Virus record (IMG/VR): IMGVR_UViG_3300045431_000248
Location: 1 to 29,514 of that record
Origin: a virus
Length of the DNA stretch: 29,514 bases
Reading direction: 5' to 3' (one strand)
The position numbers and the translations under genes are program-made. Each line of letters opens with the position of its first letter. The stretch's first letter is position 1. This document shows positions 23,383-29,514 of this stretch, one piece after another. The notes below the pieces were generated by a model, which saw only the letters and a program-made list of their open reading frames with translations, searched no databases and was not told the origin of the DNA.

Positions 23383-24279
23383 TTATAGTTCAGTAGCATT
23401 TATAATTTCATCTTTATTCATTGGTATGGGATCAACAGAAGTTAAATTGACTTTCTTTTTATTATTTTTAAATTCGCCTCTTAGATTATTTATTTCAACT
23501 TTTGATTTAATTACTGGTTTTGGTTTTTGTGCTTGTTGTAGTGAATAATTTGCGGCAATCACCAGCAAGACTGCAAGAGGATCAAATACAATAATCAGCA
23601 AAATAATTACCCACCGAACGGCAGCATCAAAATAATTTTGTGATTCTTCTTTGCCATAAATAAGTTCTGCAATGTATTTAAGTGGTCCTACTTCCGCATC
23701 AATCTTTCTAACATTTGTGCGAATTGGTGCGGATTCTTCATTAAGAATGACAATTTTTTTTCGATTGGCATCAATTTCTTTAGCGAGTTCAATTCGACTG
23801 CGTTGCTGACTTTTACGTATAGCATTTGCTCTTTCGACGCCTTGTTCTGATGTGCTTCGTGCCATTGTTTGGTCCACCGCATCATCCATTTGTTTAAGTT
23901 GTTTGCGAGCATCTTCAATATTTTCTTTTGCAACTTTAATTTGTTCATCATAAATCTCTAATTTAGCTGAAACATCTTTTGTTGCAATTGTTTGATCTAG
24001 GTGTGCCTTAGATAAAAATCCAAAAATGCCGAGTGATGTAATGATCATCAGAATCACAATTGCGCCGGCGAAATAATATTTTAACAATTTGGGCGCTTCT
24101 TTCCAATTCTTATATAACCAAGATGCAACAATAAGTTTAGATGCTTCAAGTGATGCGCCCATAATTGCAATCGGTATGGGCGCAGAAGCAAAAATTGCTA
24201 CAAGACCTATGACAGAGTAATATGCCGCAATTGCCGATACAAATAACGCACACGCTAAAGTTAGCAATGCAAATAACAT
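23383..24279 (-). CDS. Membrane protein with central coiled coil
   Basis: 298 residues. Hydrophobic segments at about 3-32, 68-90 and 220-245 and a long helical charged region between them (100-200; KLEIYDEQIKVAKENIEDARKQLKQMD, then RIELAKEIDANRKKI) make a bilayer-anchored coiled coil. The motif GASLEASKLIVASWLYKNWK (41-60) is one I recall from marine phage proteins labelled 'coil-containing'. Layout is similar to DUF4407-type membrane proteins, though this is weak. It sits in the replication block between gp43 and uvsX, so it may anchor replication machinery at the host membrane; this is a hypothesis only. Confidence 0.78.
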   Translation of the reverse strand: MLFALLTLACALFVSAIAAYYSVIGLVAIFASAPIPIAIMGASLEASKLIVASWLYKNWKEAPKLLKYYFAGAIVILMIITSLGIFGFLSKAHLDQTIATKDVSAKLEIYDEQIKVAKENIEDARKQLKQMDDAVDQTMARSTSEQGVERANAIRKSQQRSRIELAKEIDANRKKIVILNEESAPIRTNVRKIDAEVGPLKYIAELIYGKEESQNYFDAAVRWVIILLIIVFDPLAVLLVIAANYSLQQAQKPKPVIKSKVEINNLRGEFKNNKKKVNLTSVDPIPMNKDEIINATEL

Positions 24280-24280
24280 T

Positions 24281-24688
24281 TTATTCTCTTGTTAAAGATA
24301 GTACTTTGTCTATATGGTCTTGAAGTTTCTCTCTACGATTAGGCCAATAAATATACTCTTTATCAGGATTTTTCATTAAATTGACTAACAAAGGCATGAT
24401 GAGTTGTTCAAGTTGAGTGAGTTTTAATCTCACGTCTTTATTCATTTTTTCTCGCTCTACATCAAGACCTAACTTATTTTCATTGTATAAATTTAAAATA
24501 GTATCCAATTTGGATTCTAAACGTGCCACTCCTTCAACGGATTGAGTAACTGTTTCGCGAATAACTGTAGTTTCTAGTGTATCTGGATTTACACTAGGCA
24601 TTAATTCAGTTTCATCAACCGCACTGAAACCGAAATCATCTTCTTTTCTGAAAGTTAAATATTCTGGTGGTATGTTTCTGATTGTCAT
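24281..24688 (-). CDS. Conserved helical protein downstream of gp43
   Basis: 135 residues; ATG overlaps the gp43 stop by four bases (ATGA), so translation is coupled. The first 40 residues are polar; the rest is helical with RLESKLDTILNLYNENKLGLDVEREKMNKDVRLKLTQLEQLIMPLLVNLMKNPDKEYIYWPNR (55-118), ending LTRE. The LIMPLLVNLMKNPDKEYIYWPNR segment is, as I recall, widely conserved in T4-like marine phages. No enzyme motif. Because the gene is coupled to the polymerase gene, a polymerase- or clamp-associated role is possible but not shown. Confidence 0.78.
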   Translation of the reverse strand: MTIRNIPPEYLTFRKEDDFGFSAVDETELMPSVNPDTLETTVIRETVTQSVEGVARLESKLDTILNLYNENKLGLDVEREKMNKDVRLKLTQLEQLIMPLLVNLMKNPDKEYIYWPNRREKLQDHIDKVLSLTRE

Positions 24689-27177
24689 ACGAAAAAACTC
24701 TCCAGTGTTGATTTCTTTTCTGTTGACCAGCCCATAGTGCTTACAATAATTCGTAACGGCTCAATATATGCTTTCTCGAATTGCATATCATAATCAATAT
24801 ACTTTTCGAGTGCAAATTCTTTAGGCAATACGTTCAAAATTGATAATACATTTTCTTGAATTGGGTTTGGCACTTTCATGTAACAAAATTTAATTTTGTC
24901 ACCATCTTTAATTTGCTGATACTTTTTAAGAAGTTTGTTCTTTTCCAATAATGAATTAAAGACGATTGCGCCTCTTACGTGAATGGGTGTTCCCTTGCCA
25001 TACATATTAAGAAAATCTTTATATTTAGTCATGTCCGAAATGCCTCGCGGAAATGCAACGTCTTCAAACGGAAGAGTCGTGAATTCTTCACGAAACTTAT
25101 CAACAAATTGATGAAAGTCTTCTTGTGTGCCTTCCATGACAAGATTTAATGCTTCCTTAATTTTCTTACGACATGCCATTGGTGTTGAGGATTTAACTGC
25201 TTCAATACCAGACATTTTCAGCTTAGGATTTTCATAACGAACACCTTCTGAATCCCATACATTCAAAATATATCGCTTTTTTGCAGTCCAAATGCCTGTG
25301 TCGGCGATAACTTCACGTTTCATAAACATTTTTTGTGCATAAGCATTCATTTTTACAGCAAGTTCTTCAAACGATCTATCAATGAACGGTTCGATTTTCT
25401 CTGAACATGCCTTGTCGATAAAATCAACAATCTTTTCTTTTGGAATATTTTTAGATTTGTAGACCATATCCACCAACGGACCAAGATGAAGATATACAGA
25501 GTCTGTATCCGACGCAATAACATAATCAACCTCGCTAGTTTTCAGTAATTTATTCAGATATTGATTTAATTTCATACCAATCCATCGAATGCTTAACTGA
25601 CCAGACAGAGTAATGCTTTCTGCTTGTCGAATATCAAAGAATCTGAAGTATTGGTTACCAAGTGCGCCATAGGCGGAGTTAAGTTGAATCTTCTTCGCCA
25701 TTTGAATGTTTTTATATTTTGAAATTTGTTTTTGAATTTCTTTTCGTTCTGATTTTTCTTTTGTTTTCTCGAGTTTCTTTTGTTCTTCAATCATTTTATT
25801 TTTGTATAACACTCGATCGTCATACATACTTTGCATCATTTCTGGTAGAAACCCCTGCACGTCTTTGCGAAAATAATGTCCATTTGCTGTCATGCAGTAC
25901 TCACTATCTACTGTGTGTTTGCTGTTGAGCAAATCATCAACGGTAACTTCTTTACGTATACCAGACACGATTGTATCGGGCGAAACATTGTATTGCATAA
26001 TCAAATGTGGGTACAGACTATTTAAATCAAATGAAACAACCCAATCGTACTTGCCAGGCACAGGTTCTTTTACATAAGCGCCAGCATATTGTTCGTTTTT
26101 TTGTGTACTTGCATTTTGAGGAACAACAATATTTCGAGATATCAAATGATTATGAATCAGTGTATCCCACATACGAACTTGGGTGAACACGTCCGTTAAA
26201 TTCACTTTTGCATCATATGCAAGTGCAAGCACCATGTCGATCAATTTCATTTTTTCATCGAGCCGGCTGACAAGCTCCACATCGTTGATGTTATACTCAA
26301 TAAATTTTTGATAATCAAGTCGATAGAGTTGATGTAGACTTTCATATTCTGAGTAGTCTAATTTTTGTTCGTCAAGTTCAATACTTGCAATTGTATCCAG
26401 ACGATAGTTTTCCTGTTGAGTGTATGTAAATTTTTTGTAGAGTTCTAGATAATCAAGAATTGCAATACCAACAAGATCAAATGCAGTTTGTTGTTTATTG
26501 TGAATTGTGGTTGTGCGTTCACCAATCTTATGCCAAGGAGAAAGTTTCTTTGCAACATCTTCATCAAATATACGACAGATTCGATTGTAGATATACGGAA
26601 TATCAAAAAATTGAATATTCCAACCAGTAATAATATCTGGATCAATTGACTGCCATAATTCTAGAAACTTAATTATAAGTTGATTTTCATCTCGACATTT
26701 TGTATAAGTCACATTTGCGCGCACATTATTAAATGATTCATAACCAAACACATAAGCATGTTGATTTATTTTTAACGTAATTGCGGTGATTGGTTCACTG
26801 GCATGTTCTGGTTCAGGAAAACCATTCTCAGAACCCACTTCAATATCAAGATTTGCAATACGCAATAGAGATAAATCATAATCAATCTTACCTGGATACG
26901 CTTCATTAATGTATACATACGGAAAATTTATTGATCCGTAAATTTTAAAATTATCTACTGATTCATATTGTTTGATGAATTCTCTAGCATCAGATAAAGA
27001 ACCCATTTGTGTGGGTGCAACAAATTTACCATCTAGAGTTTTATACCCCGTCGGTTTTTGTGATGGAAGATAAAGTACAGGATTGTAAATAATCTTTTCT
27101 GCAAATCTCTTGCCGTTCTGATATCCACGAACAAGAATATTATTTCCTTGTCGAATAAAATGAGTATAAAATTTCAT
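24685..27177 (-). CDS. 43: DNA polymerase, family B (T4 gp43)
   Basis: 830 residues starting at the ATG at 27177 (a TTG one codon upstream is also open). Replicative polymerase with 3'-5' proofreading. Exonuclease motifs: DIEVGSE (about 111-117), WNIQFFDIPY (187-196) and YNINDVEL (296-303). Polymerase motifs: DLNSLYPHLI (384-393), KIQLNSAYGALG (497-508) and SDTDSVY (556-562), with KKRY in the palm/thumb region. The last residues, TLESFFV, are a hydrophobic C-terminal tail like those that dock family B phage polymerases onto the sliding clamp. The 3' end overlaps the next gene. T4's own gp43 is about 900 residues, so this is a compact version. Confidence 0.97.
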   Translation of the reverse strand: MKFYTHFIRQGNNILVRGYQNGKRFAEKIIYNPVLYLPSQKPTGYKTLDGKFVAPTQMGSLSDAREFIKQYESVDNFKIYGSINFPYVYINEAYPGKIDYDLSLLRIANLDIEVGSENGFPEPEHASEPITAITLKINQHAYVFGYESFNNVRANVTYTKCRDENQLIIKFLELWQSIDPDIITGWNIQFFDIPYIYNRICRIFDEDVAKKLSPWHKIGERTTTIHNKQQTAFDLVGIAILDYLELYKKFTYTQQENYRLDTIASIELDEQKLDYSEYESLHQLYRLDYQKFIEYNINDVELVSRLDEKMKLIDMVLALAYDAKVNLTDVFTQVRMWDTLIHNHLISRNIVVPQNASTQKNEQYAGAYVKEPVPGKYDWVVSFDLNSLYPHLIMQYNVSPDTIVSGIRKEVTVDDLLNSKHTVDSEYCMTANGHYFRKDVQGFLPEMMQSMYDDRVLYKNKMIEEQKKLEKTKEKSERKEIQKQISKYKNIQMAKKIQLNSAYGALGNQYFRFFDIRQAESITLSGQLSIRWIGMKLNQYLNKLLKTSEVDYVIASDTDSVYLHLGPLVDMVYKSKNIPKEKIVDFIDKACSEKIEPFIDRSFEELAVKMNAYAQKMFMKREVIADTGIWTAKKRYILNVWDSEGVRYENPKLKMSGIEAVKSSTPMACRKKIKEALNLVMEGTQEDFHQFVDKFREEFTTLPFEDVAFPRGISDMTKYKDFLNMYGKGTPIHVRGAIVFNSLLEKNKLLKKYQQIKDGDKIKFCYMKVPNPIQENVLSILNVLPKEFALEKYIDYDMQFEKAYIEPLRIIVSTMGWSTEKKSTLESFFV

Positions 27178-27192
27178 CAAATATCAAGCATA

Positions 27193-27525
27193 TCACGCAA
27201 TAATCTTTTGTTGAGGCGGCACGACAATTCCTGTGCCATAAATCTCATTATACTTGTTTTTGATTTCGATTGCAACCGAAACATCATAAATGATGTGACT
27301 TCTATTTATTTCCACAACTTTTTGATCGGAAAAAATTAACATTGGCTGAATTTGCAAATTTGCTCTGCCATTCGAATTCATTGTAATGCCAAGTATGCAC
27401 GGATGTTCAATTCGATACGATGCACTATTTTTTTCAACTACATTTCCAACCAATTCCTCACCGGTAGACAATTTAATAATTCGAAGTTCGCCTTGCACAA
27501 TTTCTCTTATTAAAATGGGGGGCAT
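27193..27525 (-). CDS. Small beta-rich protein, possibly Sm-like, preceding gp43
   Basis: 110 residues if started at the ATG at 27525. The core RIIKLSTGEELVGNVVEKNSASYRIEHPCILGI (15-47) follows the Sm/LSm pattern of a strand with KLxxGEE(I/L)xG followed by further strands, as in Hfq-like or small RNA-binding proteins; several marine T4-like phages carry a similar gene by gp43 (recollection). The annotated ATG is inside a GC-rich hairpin (27516-27536). A GTG at 27498 with AAGAGA six bases upstream is an alternative start that leaves the hairpin outside the coding region. If it is an RNA-binding protein it could regulate gp43, in the manner RegA does. Confidence 0.7.
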   Translation of the reverse strand: MPPILIREIVQGELRIIKLSTGEELVGNVVEKNSASYRIEHPCILGITMNSNGRANLQIQPMLIFSDQKVVEINRSHIIYDVSVAIEIKNKYNEIYGTGIVVPPQQKIIA

Positions 27526-27536
27526 AAAGCCCCCCA
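27516..27536 (-). terminator. GC-rich hairpin with short T-run
   Basis: Minus strand: UGGGGGGC, loop UUUAU, GCCCCCCA, an eight-base-pair stem, followed by UUUUAAU. It looks like a weak terminator. The loop and stem also contain the ATG of the following gene (27523-27525), so the hairpin could equally control translation. It stands out in an otherwise AT-rich operon. Confidence 0.6.
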
Positions 27537-27540
27537 GTTG

Positions 27541-27609
27541 TTATTTCTGTTTAGGAAAATTTAATTGTTCCCGCGTTTCGTTTGTTACAGGCCACCATTG
27601 ATTATTCAT
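27541..27609 (-). CDS. 22-residue mini-protein
   Basis: Minus-strand ATG at 27609 overlapping the end of the 58-residue gene by eight bases (ATGAATAA), stop at 27541, directly before the GC-rich hairpin. The product begins MNNQWWPVTNETREQ and has two adjacent tryptophans. Codon use is like neighbouring genes. I recall short proteins with a similar NxQWWPVTxETREQLNFP pattern in T4-like marine phages, but cannot confirm it. No function can be proposed. Confidence 0.45.
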   Translation of the reverse strand: MNNQWWPVTNETREQLNFPKQK

Positions 27610-27778
27610 AAAAATAGTTTCTAACTTTCAATTTTTCTTCTCTTAATTTCAAATCTGCATGATCTACTGAACGAGAAAGATATTCATGAATTTTGCAATT
27701 GGCGAAATAGTATTTTGCGAAAATAAGTCTCACATAAATTCCCAAAAGAATATTTTTTATAAAACTCTTTTCAATCAC
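27602..27778 (-). CDS. 58-residue mini-protein coupled to hsp20
   Basis: GTG at 27778 overlapping the TGA of the hsp20 gene (GTGA), the usual sign of translational coupling. The 58 residues start with a hydrophobic helix (FIKNILLGIYVRLIFAKYYF, 6-25) that may be membrane-inserting or part of an amphipathic helix, then become charged (LSRSVDHADLKLREEKLKVR). The stop overlaps the next mini-gene. No family recognised. Confidence 0.55.
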   Translation of the reverse strand: MIEKSFIKNILLGIYVRLIFAKYYFANCKIHEYLSRSVDHADLKLREEKLKVRNYFYE

Positions 27779-28266
27779 AGAGTTGGTTCTTCAACTAAGA
27801 GTTCTTTTTTATATTTTTTGGAAGGCGTTTCTGTGTCTTTGACTTCGATTTTCTTTGACTTCTTGTGTTCAGGAATGATTCGCTCAAGCGCAATTTTCAA
27901 CATACCATTTATAAGCGACGCATCTTGAATTTCAATTTTGTCATCAAGCGCAAATGCGCGAGTAAATGCACGATTTGCAATGCCCTTAAACAAGAAGTTA
28001 TCGACATCATCTCTTGTATTTCCGGAAACAATTAACTTATTGTCCTCTAGAGTAATGTCGATTTCTTGTTTTGCAAACCCCGCAACTGCCAATTCAATCA
28101 CATATGTATTTTCATCAGTTTTACGAATGTTGTAAGGTGGATAATTAGGAATATCCTTTGTCATATCATCATGCATCTTATGCAAGCGATTGAATGTATC
28201 GTCAAATCCGACAAAAAATTTATCGAAATTTTTGAATACTGCTGGTACTTGTGGAATAAATGTCAT
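27775..28266 (-). CDS. Small heat-shock protein, Hsp20/IbpA-like
   Basis: 163 residues; ATG at 28266 with AGGAGAG nine bases upstream. The alpha-crystallin domain runs from about residue 40 to 135: YNIRKTDENTYVIELAVAGFAKQEIDITLEDNKLIVSG, then IANRAFTRAFALDDKIEIQDASLINGMLKIALERIIP, the A-x-x-x-G-x-L motif of the family being present as ASLINGMLKI. The basic, acidic tail ends EEPTL. Small Hsp proteins hold unfolded clients; in T4-like marine phages they are common and may help capsid or enzyme folding. A late-type promoter is located about 170 bases upstream, with a structured leader in between. Confidence 0.92.
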   Translation of the reverse strand: MTFIPQVPAVFKNFDKFFVGFDDTFNRLHKMHDDMTKDIPNYPPYNIRKTDENTYVIELAVAGFAKQEIDITLEDNKLIVSGNTRDDVDNFLFKGIANRAFTRAFALDDKIEIQDASLINGMLKIALERIIPEHKKSKKIEVKDTETPSKKYKKELLVEEPTL

Positions 28267-28267
28267 A

Positions 28268-28400
28268 ATAGTTTCTCTCCTATTTAAGCGAGTTAATAAA
28301 ATTTGCCACCCCAAAGGCGTAGCATTAGTCCTGCTTACTGATTACAGGGACACCATATCGTTGTGCCAGCATTATACGCTACTAAGGCAGTAGAATCTTT
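28268..28400 (-). other. Structured 5' leader of hsp20, no gene
   Basis: Non-coding stretch between the late promoter and the hsp20 ATG. On the minus strand it is fairly GC-rich and contains several possible stems: GCGTA (28375-28379) with TACGC (28316-28320), CCTG with CAGG around 28330-28348, and a GGCAC/GTGTCC partial pair between. A short open frame here is broken by a stop and has no start. A structured leader that controls hsp20 translation is possible; no known riboswitch matches by eye. Confidence 0.5.
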
Positions 28401-28424
28401 AAGTTATTTTCTAGAAAATAACTT
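28401..28424. repeat. Perfect 24-base palindrome
   Basis: Both strands read AAGTTATTTTCT followed by its reverse complement, giving a 12-base-pair perfect inverted repeat with a CTAG centre. It begins five bases after the late promoter box at 28430-28437 (minus strand), right where the transcript is expected to start. Confidence 0.85.
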
Positions 28425-28429
28425 TTACT

Positions 28430-28437
28430 TATTTATA
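28430..28437 (-). promoter_or_regulatory. T4 late-type promoter TATAAATA for hsp20
   Basis: Exact TATAAATA on the minus strand. The transcript should begin near 28424, the first base of the 24-base palindrome, giving an mRNA that starts with a stable hairpin followed by a 150-base leader. A weak sigma70-like -35 (TTTAAA, 18 bases upstream of TATAAA) overlaps, so early use is not excluded. Confidence 0.68.
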
Positions 28438-28440
28438 CGC

Positions 28441-28745
28441 AACTGTATGTTAAAGTTTAAAATATTTAGAAAAAGAGGTTTCAGTGACCAATATACATTT
28501 GAGAGTAAGTACAGCGGAGTTTGCAGACACGACTAGGGCTAGCGTACTTGTGACACTATAAATGGTGTGCTAATGACACCCTAACTCCAGAAATTGCCCT
28601 ATCTCTTCTCTGCTATCGCTTTTTTCGCCACCGAGGTGAGACGTTTGGATCAGGACAGTCTAGGCATCCCTCAGTTGGAGCAACTCTGTGATCAGTTTTT
28701 CCGTCCCCTTACCAAATTGTTCGCCTTATATCAATATTATTGAAG
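28441..28745. other. GC-rich non-coding island between dps and hsp20
   Basis: About 300 bases with no convincing gene. By direct count 88 of 180 bases in 28501-28680 are G or C, against roughly one third elsewhere in the window. Inverted repeats include AGTTG/CAACT (28673-28685, three-base loop) flanked by ACAG/CTGT and GATC/GATC, followed by TTTTT on the plus strand; GGTGT/ACACC (28564-28580); GGAGTT/AACTCC (28516-28588); AAGTAC/GTACTT (28508-28549); and CACC/GGTG at 28629-28638. It could be a structured RNA (either strand), an origin-like element, or a remnant of transferred DNA. Confidence 0.6.
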
Positions 28746-28749
28746 TGTG

Positions 28750-29190
28750 TCAAATAATTTTAAGAGTTGATTTTAGCATCCACGCATGCTTAAAAAATGC
28801 ACTTTGTCTTTCTGCCATAAGATTGCTATAACCATGATTGTTGTTTTGTTCAGCTAAATTATATGTATTTAGAATGCTAGACTGAACAATCTCAATATCA
28901 TTGTATAAACGGCGAATCATTTCCAGTGCCGGAGGAACATTTAATTCATCTTGAATCTGAGTCAATTCTGAAAATCGAGAAAAACTTGCTGGAGCATAAG
29001 AATCCATCGATCTTATTTCTTCAGCAAGAGTATCAATTACATTGCCGACTTCATTGTAAATTTTTCCAAAAAGTTTATGATATTGACTAAAATCTGGACC
29101 AGTCACATTCCAGTGATAATTTTGAGCTTTTAAATAAAAGGCATAATGATTGGCCAAAACAATTTTGGCGGCTCGAATAAGTTCTTCCAT
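28750..29190 (-). CDS. Dps-like ferritin-family protein
   Basis: 146 residues, no long N-terminal DNA-binding tail. The Dps signature is clear: NYHWNVTGPDFSQYHKLFGKIYNEVGNVIDTLAEEIRSMDSYAPAS (24-69), with ferroxidase-site residues H26, H38, D53 and E57. The acidic residue usually found four positions after the second histidine is glycine here (G42), so iron oxidation may be weakened. Dps proteins store iron and shield DNA from oxidative damage. The ATG overlaps the regA stop (TAATG), with AAGGAAG upstream, so the two are translated together. Known from T4-like marine phages; the role in infection is not established. Confidence 0.88.
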   Translation of the reverse strand: MEELIRAAKIVLANHYAFYLKAQNYHWNVTGPDFSQYHKLFGKIYNEVGNVIDTLAEEIRSMDSYAPASFSRFSELTQIQDELNVPPALEMIRRLYNDIEIVQSSILNTYNLAEQNNNHGYSNLMAERQSAFFKHAWMLKSTLKII

Positions 29191-29514
29191 TATACTTCCT
29201 TTTTCTTACCTATATTGTATTTCGTTATAAGTTGCCATTCTTTTTTTTCTTTGTGTGAAATAATTTTAATTTGTGATAATGGCGCACAAGGAAATTCGAC
29301 GGCATCCTTATTTACAATTTCAACCAATCCCCATTCGGCTAATAACTTTGCAATTGTATTTCGACGGCCCACATCATTATCTTCAAAGTCTGTGTTTTTT
29401 CCATCTAATGCAAATAACTCTTTGAAATGTACAATATAATATTTTCCACGTTTATGTAAAATATGACACGATTGATATAATATTTTATCTTTGCGAGATG
29501 ATATACCAATTCGA
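29190..29514 (-). CDS. regA: RegA translational repressor (partial, N-terminus beyond window)
   Basis: 107 residues are visible; the reading frame is open to the window edge, so the N-terminal 15 or so residues are missing. The sequence tracks T4 RegA closely: SRKDKILYQSCHILHKRGKYYIVHFKELFALDG, then RRNTIAKLLAEWGLVEIV, and the C-terminal WQLITKYNIG. RegA binds AU-rich ribosome sites of early mRNAs and represses their translation. In T4 it lies next to the polymerase gene and the clamp and clamp-loader genes (43, 62, 44, 45), so the latter genes are probably found just beyond the right edge. Confidence 0.93.
   Translation of the reverse strand, partial: RIGISSRKDKILYQSCHILHKRGKYYIVHFKELFALDGKNTDFEDNDVGRRNTIAKLLAEWGLVEIVNKDAVEFPCAPLSQIKIISHKEKKEWQLITKYNIGKKKEV

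Noticed and set aside
27301-27330. AATAAATA-like box inside the Sm-like gene
   Set aside because: Mismatch at the first position and no late gene directly after it; gp43 is expected to be early or middle.
28447-28536. 29-residue plus-strand frame
   Set aside because: Short, no ribosome site, opposite strand, no recognisable family.
28594-28743. Plus-strand 49-residue frame in the GC-rich island
   Set aside because: Only TTG or GTG starts, no ribosome site, codon use unlike phage genes, and opposite to all neighbours; kept as part of the island observation only.
1-29514. tRNA genes and CRISPR arrays
   Set aside because: No cloverleaf-like TTC-arm segments outside genes and no regularly spaced repeats were found by eye.
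1-29514. Plus-strand open frames opposite the genes
   Set aside because: All overlap well-supported minus-strand genes and lack ribosome sites or protein families; they are shadows.

Overview
The window is a 29.5 kb piece of a T4-like myovirus (tailed phage) genome. RegA, a family B DNA polymerase (gp43), UvsX, a DnaB-type helicase (gp41) and a gp61-type primase occur together, with NrdA/NrdB and ThyX. The low GC content (roughly one third by eye) and many small proteins of the type I recall from marine T4-like phages suggest a SAR11/Pelagibacter myophage or a relative of the T4-like cyanophages. The host assignment is inference from protein style and composition, not a database match.

Every gene I accept is on the minus strand, so transcription runs from high to low coordinates. 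From the right end: regA (cut by the window edge), a Dps-like gene coupled to it, a 480-base non-coding gap, an Hsp20 chaperone, two mini-genes, a possible Sm-like protein, gp43, two conserved hypotheticals (one a membrane/coiled-coil protein), uvsX, a small hypothetical and gp41. Next, 15.5-20.4 kb holds a small conserved protein and three unusual genes: a predicted KxDG nucleotidyltransferase (ligase-like), a predicted PD-(D/E)XK nuclease, and a 793-residue multidomain protein that starts with a HIGH-type nucleotidyltransferase. From 15.5 to 11.0 kb lie small conserved proteins, an HAD-type nucleotidase and two virion-type proteins. From 11.0 to 8.5 kb is a probable lysis cassette: small membrane protein, i-spanin-like, o-spanin-like lipoprotein, GH19-type endolysin, holin-like and XhlA-like proteins. 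The left part carries primase, ThyX, NrdA, NrdB, hypotheticals, a RuvC-like resolvase, a ClpP-like protease and two poorly understood proteins of possible sugar-transfer type.

Two promoter classes can be read directly. Sigma70-type promoters with 17-base spacers precede uvsX (perfect TTGACA/TATAAT), the primase gene and the small gene at 20080-20418. Exact T4 late-type boxes (TATAAATA) on the minus strand precede the KxDG gene, the multidomain gene, a virion protein gene and the hsp20 gene. This fits early expression of replication genes and late expression of virion and lysis genes. Most junctions between neighbouring genes are ATGA, GTGA or TAATG overlaps, or gaps of a few bases, implying long translationally coupled operons.

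The strangest features are: the gap between the dps-like and hsp20 genes, which is close to half GC over 28501-28680 and rich in inverted repeats with no recognisable gene; a late promoter whose expected start coincides with a perfect 24-base palindrome; a late promoter embedded in the 5' arm of a terminator; a start codon lying inside a GC hairpin upstream of gp43; and the nuclease/ligase-like gene pair. No tRNA, CRISPR array, insertion sequence or rRNA was seen.
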